From: JAAYUD01 sp963676865
Lineage (GTDB): Bacteria; Bacteroidota; Bacteroidia; Bacteroidales; Bacteroidaceae
Length of the DNA stretch: 64,000 nucleotides
Direction: 5' to 3'
NCBI GenBank assembly: GCA_963676865.2
Contig: CAXXSS010000001.1
Span: forward strand, 3,100,001 to 3,164,000
In this document: positions 1 through 7,153 of the stretch, piece by piece
Layout: every line of letters begins with the position of its first letter
Numbering within the stretch: the stretch's first letter is position 1
Program-made: the position numbers and the translations under genes
The notes under the pieces: generated by a model
Told to the model about the DNA's origin: nothing
The model's input: only the letters and a program-made list of their open reading frames with translations
The model's database searches: none

Positions 1-2542
1 GATTCTGCACTTCATTGATAACACTTTCTACATCATTATTTCGAACGTTGAATCCGATGGTAATGCGTCGACGGGTATTTTCTCTTGATATTTGCGCGGG
101 ACCTTCTTTAATGGCTACCGATGCCACTTGTTCAATAGGCAATTGTCCTCCTCGTGGTAATGGAATGGTTAGGTTGCGAATATCATCCAAGTTCGAACGA
201 TAGTCTTTGGCGAGTCTTACAACAAGCCCGAAACGTTTCTCTCCATCGTATACGATACCTGCTTGGTTACCTGCAAAAGCTGTACGGAGTACTTCGCTGA
301 CATCATTTACCGATAGTCCATATTGAGCTAAACGCTCTCTGTTGTAGTTTATCTCGATTTGCTCTAGCCCTGTCACTTTTTCAATATTGATGTCTTCGAT
401 TCCCGAAATATTTTGAATGAGCCGCTTCACTTCGTTTGCTTTATCGGTCAGTGTGGCTAAATCGTCGCCAAATATTTTGACAGCTATATCTTGTTTAGAT
501 CCCGATATTAGTTCGTTTTGGCGCATTTGTATGGGCTGTTGAAATTCGAACTGCACGCCTGCAATAGGCTTCAGCGCTTCGTCCATCTTTTCGATAAGCC
601 CTTCGCGGGTTCGAGCTGTTGTCCATTCACTTTTATCTTTTAATGTAATGATATAGTCACCCGTTTCGAGAGGAGTAGGATCTGTAGGTATTTCGCCGGC
701 ACCTACTTTGCATACTACGTGCTTTACTTCGGGAAATTTCAGTAGTATTTGGTTTGCCTTCTTTACCTCTTCTATTGTATTGGATAGCGATCCGCCTTGC
801 AGCGTAACAACACCTGCCGCCAAGTCACCTTCCTCGAGTTGTGGAACAAACTCGCCTCCGAAACGACTGAATAAGAGCAAGCTTCCTATAAATAGTGCGA
901 TTGCTGTCAACGTAACACTTAATTTATGTTTTAGGGCGTAGAGAATAATCGGATTGAACCCCTTATTGATAGCCTTCATTAGATTCCCAGATATTTTAGA
1001 CTTTCGTGATTCTGTCTTTTTGAGACACAAGGCCGACATCATGGGAACATACGTGAGTGAAAGAACAGCTGCCCCGATGAGAGCGAAAGTTACTACTTGT
1101 GCCATTGGACGGAACATCTTTCCTTCGATACCTGCCAATGTCATGATGGGAATGTATACAATCAGAATAATGATCTGCCCGAAGGTAGCAGAACTCATCA
1201 TTCGTTTGGCCGATTGAAATACCGTTTCGTCCATTTGTGACTGACTAATGCGGGACGTCCCGGTATTCGTCTTTAGTCGTTCTGCTATATGGGCCACCGC
1301 ATTTTCGACTATAATGACGGCCCCATCTACTATTAACCCAAAGTCAATAGCTCCTAAACTCATCAGATTACCCGAAATCCCAAATAAACTCATCATTGAT
1401 ACAGCGAATAGCATAGCGAGCGGTATGACGGATGCTACAATAAATCCGGCTCTCATATTTCCTAAAAAGAGCACTAGGATGAAAATAACGATAAGTGCCC
1501 CCTCAATAAGATTTCGAGAAACAGTACCTATGGTGCGGTTTACTAAATCAGAACGGTTTAGAAACGGTTGCACGGTGATGCCTTCGGGTAGTGACTTTTG
1601 AATGACTTTCATTCGATTTTCAACATTTTTAATCACCTCTTTAGCATTCGCATTTTTCAACATCATAACAACGCCACCTACAGCTTCCTCTTTGTCTACA
1701 ATAAAGGCGCCATAGCGAGTTGCATTGCCGTAACGTACATCCGCCAAGTCTTTGATAAGTATTGGTATACCCGAACGATTGCTTTGTACGACTATATTCC
1801 CAATGTCCTCGAGTGATTTGACCAATCCGATACCTCGAATGAAATAAGCGGCATGATTCTTTTCGATATATGCACTTCCTGTATTTTCATTATTGCGTTC
1901 CAGGGCTTTGAATATATCGTCAAGCGAGAGTCCTAAACTCTTCATTCGTTCGGGATTGACGGCGATTTCGTATTGTTTGACGAAGCCGCCATAACTATTA
2001 ATGTCGGCTACACCGGGTGTACCTAACATTTCACGGCGTATAGTCCAATCTTGGAGTGTTCGTAAATCCATTGCACTATATTTACTTTCGTAGCCTTTAG
2101 AAACGGCCAGACGATATTGGTATATCTCTCCGAGTCCAGTACTGATAGGTGCTAAAGACGTTTGACAGATACCTTTTGGTATATTTTCTTCGGCTTCTTT
2201 AAGTTGTTCGCTAATTTGTTGTCTAGCCCAATAAATGTCCACTTTGTCTTTGAATACAACAGTTATGACGGACAAGCCCAAACGTGAAATAGATCGTAAT
2301 TCAATAATATTTGGAATATTGGCAACGGCTACTTCAATGGGTGCAGTTATAGAACTTTCTACTTCTTGCACCGCTAGCGAGGGAGCTAAAGAGATAATTT
2401 GAACCTGATTGTTGGTAATGTCCGGGGTTACATCCATTGGTAATTTTGCTACCGAATAGATGCCACAGGCAACCAATGTTATGATGAACAAACCCACTAT
2501 GAATTTGTTCTTTATGGAAAAATGAATGATGCGTTCTATCAT
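1..2542 (-). CDS. CusA/CzcA-type heavy-metal efflux RND pump, partial (C-terminus beyond window)
   Basis: Inner-membrane proton-driven pump of a CusABC/CzcABC-type tripartite system that exports metal cations such as Cu, Ag, Zn or Co. About 847 codons are visible from the ATG at 2542; the reading frame runs off the left edge, so roughly the last 190 residues of a normal 1030-1050 residue protein are missing. Translating the minus strand gives the N-terminal RND helix, the periplasmic porter region, and the TM4 motif GAIDFGLIVDGAVIIVEN near residues 395-415, which carries the Asp-Asp-Glu proton-relay residues of the heavy-metal (HME) subfamily. The next recognisable block is the loop around GIEGKMFRPMAQ. 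The exact metal cannot be read from the sequence. The Cys-rich small gene just upstream is the usual companion in Bacteroidetes and probably shares its transcript; the membrane-fusion and outer-membrane partners would lie further left. Confidence 0.93.
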   Translation of the reverse strand, partial: MIERIIHFSIKNKFIVGLFIITLVACGIYSVAKLPMDVTPDITNNQVQIISLAPSLAVQEVESSITAPIEVAVANIPNIIELRSISRLGLSVITVVFKDKVDIYWARQQISEQLKEAEENIPKGICQTSLAPISTGLGEIYQYRLAVSKGYESKYSAMDLRTLQDWTIRREMLGTPGVADINSYGGFVKQYEIAVNPERMKSLGLSLDDIFKALERNNENTGSAYIEKNHAAYFIRGIGLVKSLEDIGNIVVQSNRSGIPILIKDLADVRYGNATRYGAFIVDKEEAVGGVVMMLKNANAKEVIKNVENRMKVIQKSLPEGITVQPFLNRSDLVNRTIGTVSRNLIEGALIVIFILVLFLGNMRAGFIVASVIPLAMLFAVSMMSLFGISGNLMSLGAIDFGLIVDGAVIIVENAVAHIAERLKTNTGTSRISQSQMDETVFQSAKRMMSSATFGQIIILIVYIPIMTLAGIEGKMFRPMAQVVTFALIGAAVLSLTYVPMMSALCLKKTESRKSKISGNLMKAINKGFNPIILYALKHKLSVTLTAIALFIGSLLLFSRFGGEFVPQLEEGDLAAGVVTLQGGSLSNTIEEVKKANQILLKFPEVKHVVCKVGAGEIPTDPTPLETGDYIITLKDKSEWTTARTREGLIEKMDEALKPIAGVQFEFQQPIQMRQNELISGSKQDIAVKIFGDDLATLTDKANEVKRLIQNISGIEDINIEKVTGLEQIEINYNRERLAQYGLSVNDVSEVLRTAFAGNQAGIVYDGEKRFGLVVRLAKDYRSNLDDIRNLTIPLPRGGQLPIEQVASVAIKEGPAQISRENTRRRITIGFNVRNNDVESVINEVQN

Positions 2543-2680
2543 TTTTATAATGAAATAAGATATTTGAATAATGTATTAATCACGTAAATAGTTATTTTAG
2601 TTCTAAACTCCATTGGTATCTATTTCGAATAGAATGGAATATAAAACTTTTCTACTTACATTATTGAATTATAAATGATC

Positions 2681-2998
2681 TTATTTTTTTGGCGGTTGCC
2701 AAATGGGGCGAGCAGAAATAGAAATAATATCTGCCAAATAAGGGGATGTATAAACACGTACTACTTGAAAAGTGATACTGTTGTACTGAATCGATTTTAT
2801 TTTAGAGATGGCCGAAGCACAACAATTGCAGATGCAGAGTGGAGAACAACAATCCTGGTCGGAATGATTATTGTTTTCTCTCGATTGAGAAATAGAACCA
2901 TAATTTTGATAATGATTGTCTAGGCATATAACATCCCTACACGGTGTTGCCGCGAGGAAAATCATATAAAAACTTAATAAATAGACGATCAGTCTCAT
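2681..2998 (-). CDS. Small Cys-rich exported protein, DUF6660-like
   Basis: 105-residue protein with a hydrophobic N-terminal signal segment (residues 3-18) followed by a Cys/His cluster, HSDQDCCSPLCICNCC, near residues 45-60. I recognise the general pattern of a small family (DUF6660) that sits immediately upstream of copper/heavy-metal RND operons in Bacteroidetes, and here it precedes the CusA/CzcA gene by 138 bases on the same strand. The Cys/His cluster suggests a periplasmic metal-binding role, which is inference. A good promoter box lies 34 bases upstream of the ATG. An antisense open frame across the same bases is not credible as a gene because it lacks family features. Confidence 0.72.
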   Translation of the reverse strand: MRLIVYLLSFYMIFLAATPCRDVICLDNHYQNYGSISQSRENNNHSDQDCCSPLCICNCCASAISKIKSIQYNSITFQVVRVYTSPYLADIISISARPIWQPPKK

Positions 2999-3031
2999 TG
3001 TTTTCTACAAGTATTCTTATTTTTTCTTTTA

Positions 3032-3039
3032 CAAAGATA
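3032..3039 (-). promoter_or_regulatory. Bacteroides-type -7 box for the metal-efflux operon
   Basis: TATCTTTG on the minus strand matches the TAnnTTTG consensus of the primary Bacteroidetes sigma factor. It lies 34 bases before the start of the Cys-rich gene and would drive it together with the RND pump. Confidence 0.6.
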
Positions 3040-3155
3040 GATAAAAAATCAACTATTTCAAACAATATTGAAATATATGGATTGAAGGTTTAGTAAAAAA
3101 TATGTTTTGGCTTCTTTTTTTAGTAAGAAACCAAAACATAAGTTCGTATTGAAGT

Positions 3156-4433
3156 CTAGTTAAGACGTTTGGATGCGTCTCGGATAATGTTTAGTGTACT
3201 TTTGTCTGAAGAAAAGACTGAGTTGAGGCCTTGTTCTTCTTGTGCGGGATCTCCACAGTAGTCGTCACCCCATTGCCAGAATGTATGTTTCGGTTGAGCA
3301 AATCCACCCCACCCCCAGAAATTGCAGCCCGCAAAATTATCTCCTTGCTTTTTGCTTGTGATGAGCATGTCGTAGACAAATTTGTAATATTCGTCTCGCG
3401 CTGAGGTTGAAGATTGTTTTGAAAAGCTAAAACCATCGCGAGGATATCCATACTCTTCCATTACAACGGGTTTATGAAGTTGTCTGGCAACAAGGATATG
3501 CTCTTCTACATATTTTTTTGTATTTTTTTCTGCGAGTTTGAGATTTGATTGTAACGTCGTTTTATTCACCCAACTCCAATTGTACGGCCATAGATGCATT
3601 GTCAGATAGTCTATGTTCGGATCGGCATGAATGTCTATGAATAATTGCATATCGTTTTCGCATCCCCATGAACCTTCACTCCCTGTTGTCACTAGATGAT
3701 TTTTGTCAATCGATTTGATGAGTGATGAAACACTTCTTAGCCAGATTTTAAATGGCTTTTTCCCTTCTTCGGAGAAACATCTGGGTTCGTTGGATATCTG
3801 CCATGACATGATCGTGGGATCGTCGACATATTTCACTTTAGAATAGCGGTTTGTTCGGTTTAAGATAAATACGACATGCTTATTAAACAATGCTTTAGCC
3901 GAATCGTTAAATACGTATTGTTTTACATAACTCATGTAAGCAGGCCATCCGTCTTTGGCAGGAACAGGTGGAGTTTCGTGTTTCACCCATGCTAAATATT
4001 GTGAATAACCGCCTGTCCATTCCCATGCGTTATTTAGATAGAGCACAGCTTTCATTTTGCGCTTCTTCATTTGGACTAATAGATAGTCCAGTCCATCAAG
4101 AATAGTATCATTATATACGCCCGGCTCCGTTTGTAGGGTGGGCTTTATTCTAGTGAGAACATCATTATTTCCGTCGGCTCCGATAGCGATACGTAGATTG
4201 TTAAGACCGAGTGCATACAGTGCATCTAATTCCTTATTGAGACGTGCTCTATTGCCTCCTCGTCCTTTGGATCCTAATATGGGACCATACCAAAAATTAG
4301 TGCCGGCGTAATAGTAAGCCTTACCGTTAAGGATGAAGTTTCCGCTTTTTGATGTTTTGACAAATTCGGGTTGAGCCATGCCGCTGCCGCCGATTAATAA
4401 TGATATGAATAAAGATATAAAATATTTTACCAT
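3156..4433 (-). CDS. Secreted glycoside hydrolase family 5, beta-mannanase-like (GH5_7 type)
   Basis: 425-residue secreted enzyme that would hydrolyse beta-mannan-type polysaccharide. A signal peptide (residues 1-20, ending GSGMAQ) is followed by a TIM-barrel. The general acid is seen in WQISNEPR (Glu216) and the nucleophile in VVMEEYG (Glu327, the Glu just before Tyr-Gly); the aromatic-rich NFWGWGG near the C-terminus is typical of the GH5_7 mannanases. A longer frame begins at 4505, but the promoter box at 4460-4467 lies inside that extension, so the ATG at 4433 is the likely start. There is no SusC/SusD pair or other mannan gene nearby, so it is a lone enzyme rather than part of a visible utilisation locus. 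Substrate assignment is from family resemblance only. Confidence 0.87.
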   Translation of the reverse strand: MVKYFISLFISLLIGGSGMAQPEFVKTSKSGNFILNGKAYYYAGTNFWYGPILGSKGRGGNRARLNKELDALYALGLNNLRIAIGADGNNDVLTRIKPTLQTEPGVYNDTILDGLDYLLVQMKKRKMKAVLYLNNAWEWTGGYSQYLAWVKHETPPVPAKDGWPAYMSYVKQYVFNDSAKALFNKHVVFILNRTNRYSKVKYVDDPTIMSWQISNEPRCFSEEGKKPFKIWLRSVSSLIKSIDKNHLVTTGSEGSWGCENDMQLFIDIHADPNIDYLTMHLWPYNWSWVNKTTLQSNLKLAEKNTKKYVEEHILVARQLHKPVVMEEYGYPRDGFSFSKQSSTSARDEYYKFVYDMLITSKKQGDNFAGCNFWGWGGFAQPKHTFWQWGDDYCGDPAQEEQGLNSVFSSDKSTLNIIRDASKRLN

Positions 4434-4459
4434 CTTGAAGATTCTATTATTATAGGTCA

Positions 4460-4467
4460 CAAAGATA
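4460..4467 (-). promoter_or_regulatory. -7 box for the GH5 gene
   Basis: TATCTTTG on the minus strand, 26 bases upstream of the chosen ATG at 4433. Its position decides against the upstream start at 4505. Confidence 0.6.
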
Positions 4468-4646
4468 CTTGTAATGAACTTTAAAACATGGGCTTTTCGT
4501 AGCAAAAAGTGATACTTTGCTATTTTTACAATGAAATTTTCCTGTTACTTTTTTTAAAAAGGTATGAATATCTTATTTAAAATATCTAATTTTACAGCCT
4601 GGAAATACTATTGAATGAATTAAATATTAAGATAAGTAGGAAGATT

Positions 4647-5699
4647 ATGAAAATGTCGTCTTATATAAGTAAATTAAGTTCTTTGACCTTTGCGCTGTTG
4701 ATGATTATCAGCTTGTCGGGTTGTAAAAGGTTGATTGCCAAGATTGATAAAGCCGAAACAACAGTCTATACTTCTGGCTATACAATAGGCTCTCAAGGTA
4801 AGCACGTTGCTACTTATTGGAAAGACGACAAAGAAACGAAACTTACGGCAGGGGGAGGTGATGCTGTGGCTCAGTCTATCTTTGTAACGGGAAACGATAT
4901 TTATGTGGTAGGATACGATGAATGTACAAATGGCAATAAGGCGGCTTGTAAATGGTTGAACGGTCATCTCTTTGCGCTTACGGATGGTTCTACTAATGCT
5001 GTGGCTAACAAAGTGCTGATACAAAATAAAGTGGTGTACATCGCTGGCAGTTTTTTTAATGCCAACAGCAGGAGTGTTGCGGCTTATTGGTCAGATAAGA
5101 TAGAGACTACATTGAGTGATGGTCTTACTCAGGCTTCGGCGTATGATATGGCTATTGGTGGACGAGAAATTTATGCTGCCGGTTTTATCGTGAAAAATGG
5201 TGGTGGCAAAAAAGTTGCAACGTTGTGGCACAACGGAGTATCTACTCCGCTCGTCGATTGGCATAAAGAATCTGAAGCCATGGGATTGGCGACCGATGGT
5301 GGTAGTGTCTATGTGGTAGGATATGTGAAAAACAAAGCGGGACGACAAGTTGCTACTTTGTGGAAAAATGAGTTGGCCCAAGATCTGAGTGATGGTACAA
5401 CCGATGCAATAGCTAATGCTATTGTTATATATAAGTCGAAAACGTATGTCGTGGGTACTACTATTTCTGCATCAGGACATAAAGTCGCTACTTTATGGAA
5501 AAATGGCAATAAACAGATACTGAGTGATGAAACTGCCGATGCAGAAGCTTTTGCGATCTTTATAAAGGATGGCGATATTTATGTGGCTGGTTATCAAAAA
5601 GGTGAAGACGGTTCTGAAATTGCTACTTATTGGCTCAATGGTAAAGCCCATTCTCTAGGTAGTGCAGGCTCGAGAGCCTATTCTGTCTTTGTTAAATAA
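4647..5699 (+). CDS. Lipoprotein with seven propeller-like repeats, function unknown
   Basis: 350-residue predicted lipoprotein: signal peptide with lipobox LSGC (Cys26). The rest is a run of about seven repeats of 45-50 residues, each with a core VATYWKxG, a short turn ending in LSDGTTDA, then AxxIxxxxxxIYVVGY. The N-terminus supplies a lone VYTSGY strand that matches the end of a repeat and the C-terminus ends after a half repeat, which is the velcro closure expected of a seven-bladed beta-propeller. I do not recognise a named family. An upstream ATG at 4611 is possible, but 4647 has an AGGAAG six bases upstream and gives a normal signal length. It is followed after 14 bases by the yciO-like gene and then ruvA, so it may be cotranscribed with housekeeping genes. 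Cell-surface or periplasmic ligand binding is only a guess. Confidence 0.75.
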   Translation: MKMSSYISKLSSLTFALLMIISLSGCKRLIAKIDKAETTVYTSGYTIGSQGKHVATYWKDDKETKLTAGGGDAVAQSIFVTGNDIYVVGYDECTNGNKAACKWLNGHLFALTDGSTNAVANKVLIQNKVVYIAGSFFNANSRSVAAYWSDKIETTLSDGLTQASAYDMAIGGREIYAAGFIVKNGGGKKVATLWHNGVSTPLVDWHKESEAMGLATDGGSVYVVGYVKNKAGRQVATLWKNELAQDLSDGTTDAIANAIVIYKSKTYVVGTTISASGHKVATLWKNGNKQILSDETADAEAFAIFIKDGDIYVAGYQKGEDGSEIATYWLNGKAHSLGSAGSRAYSVFVK

Positions 5700-5713
5700 A
5701 AGAAATTGAATCT

Positions 5714-6325
5714 ATGATACTGAAGTTGTACGATAAAGATAATGATTTTGGGGTGCTTCAGCATATTGTGGATGTGCTTAATGAAGGAAAATTAATTGTT
5801 TTCCCCACAGATACGTTGTATGCTATTGGTTGTCATGCTCTGAAGGAACATTCTATCGAGGCTATTTGTCGACTGAAAGGGATTGATCCTCGCAAACAGC
5901 ATTTATCTATTATTTGTTATGATCTTAGTACTATTAGTGAGTATGCTAAAGTAGATAATCATATTTTCAAATTAATGAAACGTAATTTGCCCGGTTCATT
6001 TACCTTTGTACTGAATGCAAACAATCGGCTTCCAAAGATATTTCGCAATAGGAAAGAGGTCGGAATCAGGATGCCCGATAATCCTATTATAAGTGAGATT
6101 GCCCGATTATTGGGGGCTCCTATATTGACTGCGTCATTGCCTTTTGCCGAAGGCGAAGAGAAAGAATATACTACTGATCCCGAATTGATAGATGAAAAAT
6201 TCGGTAAGATTGTAAATATGACAATTGATGGGGGAATGGGAGGAACAGAACCTTCGACCATCGTAAATTGCACTGCGGGTGAACCAGAGATTGTGCGGCA
6301 AGGAAAAGGTATTTTAATCGAGTAA
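5714..6325 (+). CDS. YciO-type Sua5/YrdC/YwlC family protein
   Basis: 203-residue single YrdC domain. Proteins of this superfamily make threonylcarbamoyl-AMP for the t6A modification of tRNA. The N-terminal core VFPTDTLYAIG (residues 29-39) is the conserved nucleotide-binding start. Overall the sequence tracks E. coli YciO rather than TsaC: it has a KQHLS segment near 61-65, NLPGSFTFVL near 91-100, and LTASLPFAEGEE where TsaC/Sua5 carry Ser-Ala-Asn. Because the YciO branch has weak or disputed activity compared with TsaC, annotation as the main threonylcarbamoyl-AMP synthase would be uncertain unless no other copy exists in the genome. It lies 14 bases after the propeller lipoprotein and 36 bases before ruvA. 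Confidence 0.85.
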   Translation: MILKLYDKDNDFGVLQHIVDVLNEGKLIVFPTDTLYAIGCHALKEHSIEAICRLKGIDPRKQHLSIICYDLSTISEYAKVDNHIFKLMKRNLPGSFTFVLNANNRLPKIFRNRKEVGIRMPDNPIISEIARLLGAPILTASLPFAEGEEKEYTTDPELIDEKFGKIVNMTIDGGMGGTEPSTIVNCTAGEPEIVRQGKGILIE

Positions 6326-6361
6326 AATGTATGTGGTACATTTTATAAATGAATCATTATT

Positions 6362-6955
6362 ATGTTGGAATATATTAAAGGAGAAATTGCAGATTTAACT
6401 CCTGCATCAGTTGTAATAGATTGCAATGGAGTAGGCTATATAGCCAATATATCGCTCAATACTTATTCTGCTATTCAAGGTAAAAAAGAAGTCAAACTAT
6501 ATCTTTTCGAATCGATACGCGAAGATGCTTACGTGCTTTTTGGCTTTGCGAGCAAAAAGGAACGTTCTCTTTTTACTCTGCTTATCTCCGTGTCGGGGAT
6601 AGGAGGCAATACTGCCCGAATGATACTTTCTGCAATGACTTCTGACGAGTTGATTGGTGTTATTGCCAGTGAAAATATTGCTTTATTGAAATCGGTGAAA
6701 GGTATCGGAATGAAGACTGCCCAACGTGTGATTGTCGAATTGAAAGATAAAATAGATAATGCTGATTTTGCTTCGGCTGTTGGAATCGTTTCTGCCGTAT
6801 CGGTAAACAAAGAAGTCATGAGCGAAGCTGTGTCGGCATTGAACATGTTAGGTTTTGCCAACGCTCCTTCACAAAAAATTGTAATCCAGTTATTAAAGAA
6901 TAATCCTGATGCTCCTGTTGAGAAGATAATTAAAGATGCTTTAAAGATGCTTTAA
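6362..6955 (+). CDS. ruvA: Holliday junction branch migration protein RuvA
   Basis: 197 residues, the normal length. RuvA tetramers bind Holliday junctions and load the RuvB motor. The N-terminal OB domain starts MLEYIKGEIADL. Two helix-hairpin-helix motifs follow, SVSGIGGNTARMIL near residue 78 and SVKGIGMKTAQRVIVELKDK near 113-132, and the C-terminal domain III that contacts RuvB ends at DALKML. ruvB and ruvC are not in the window, which is common in Bacteroidetes where the ruv genes are dispersed. Confidence 0.97.
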   Translation: MLEYIKGEIADLTPASVVIDCNGVGYIANISLNTYSAIQGKKEVKLYLFESIREDAYVLFGFASKKERSLFTLLISVSGIGGNTARMILSAMTSDELIGVIASENIALLKSVKGIGMKTAQRVIVELKDKIDNADFASAVGIVSAVSVNKEVMSEAVSALNMLGFANAPSQKIVIQLLKNNPDAPVEKIIKDALKML

Positions 6956-7105
6956 TTTATATCCATTTCATTCTATAAAAACAATTCTTATGCGCTTGTG
7001 CAATTTTATTATTCTTCTTAATTTGTTGTTTACAAAACGAATAGAGAAAATAGTAATGGTATAAAAATAAACGTGTGAATTTAATGAAAAGTAAAAAAAA
7101 CATCA

Positions 7106-7113
7106 TATCTTTG
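7106..7113 (+). promoter_or_regulatory. -7 box for the LruC lipoprotein
   Basis: TATCTTTG, followed after 40 bases by the ATG of the LruC gene. Together with the terminator at 9548-9582 this marks the LruC gene as its own transcription unit. Confidence 0.6.
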
Positions 7114-7153
7114 CGGCGATAATTAGGGGAAAATATAAAAAAGATCAATTGAT

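Noticed and set aside
2675..2923. 82-codon plus-strand frame antisense to the Cys-rich gene
   Set aside because: No signal, no promoter and no recognisable composition; the minus-strand frame has a signal peptide, Cys cluster and promoter.
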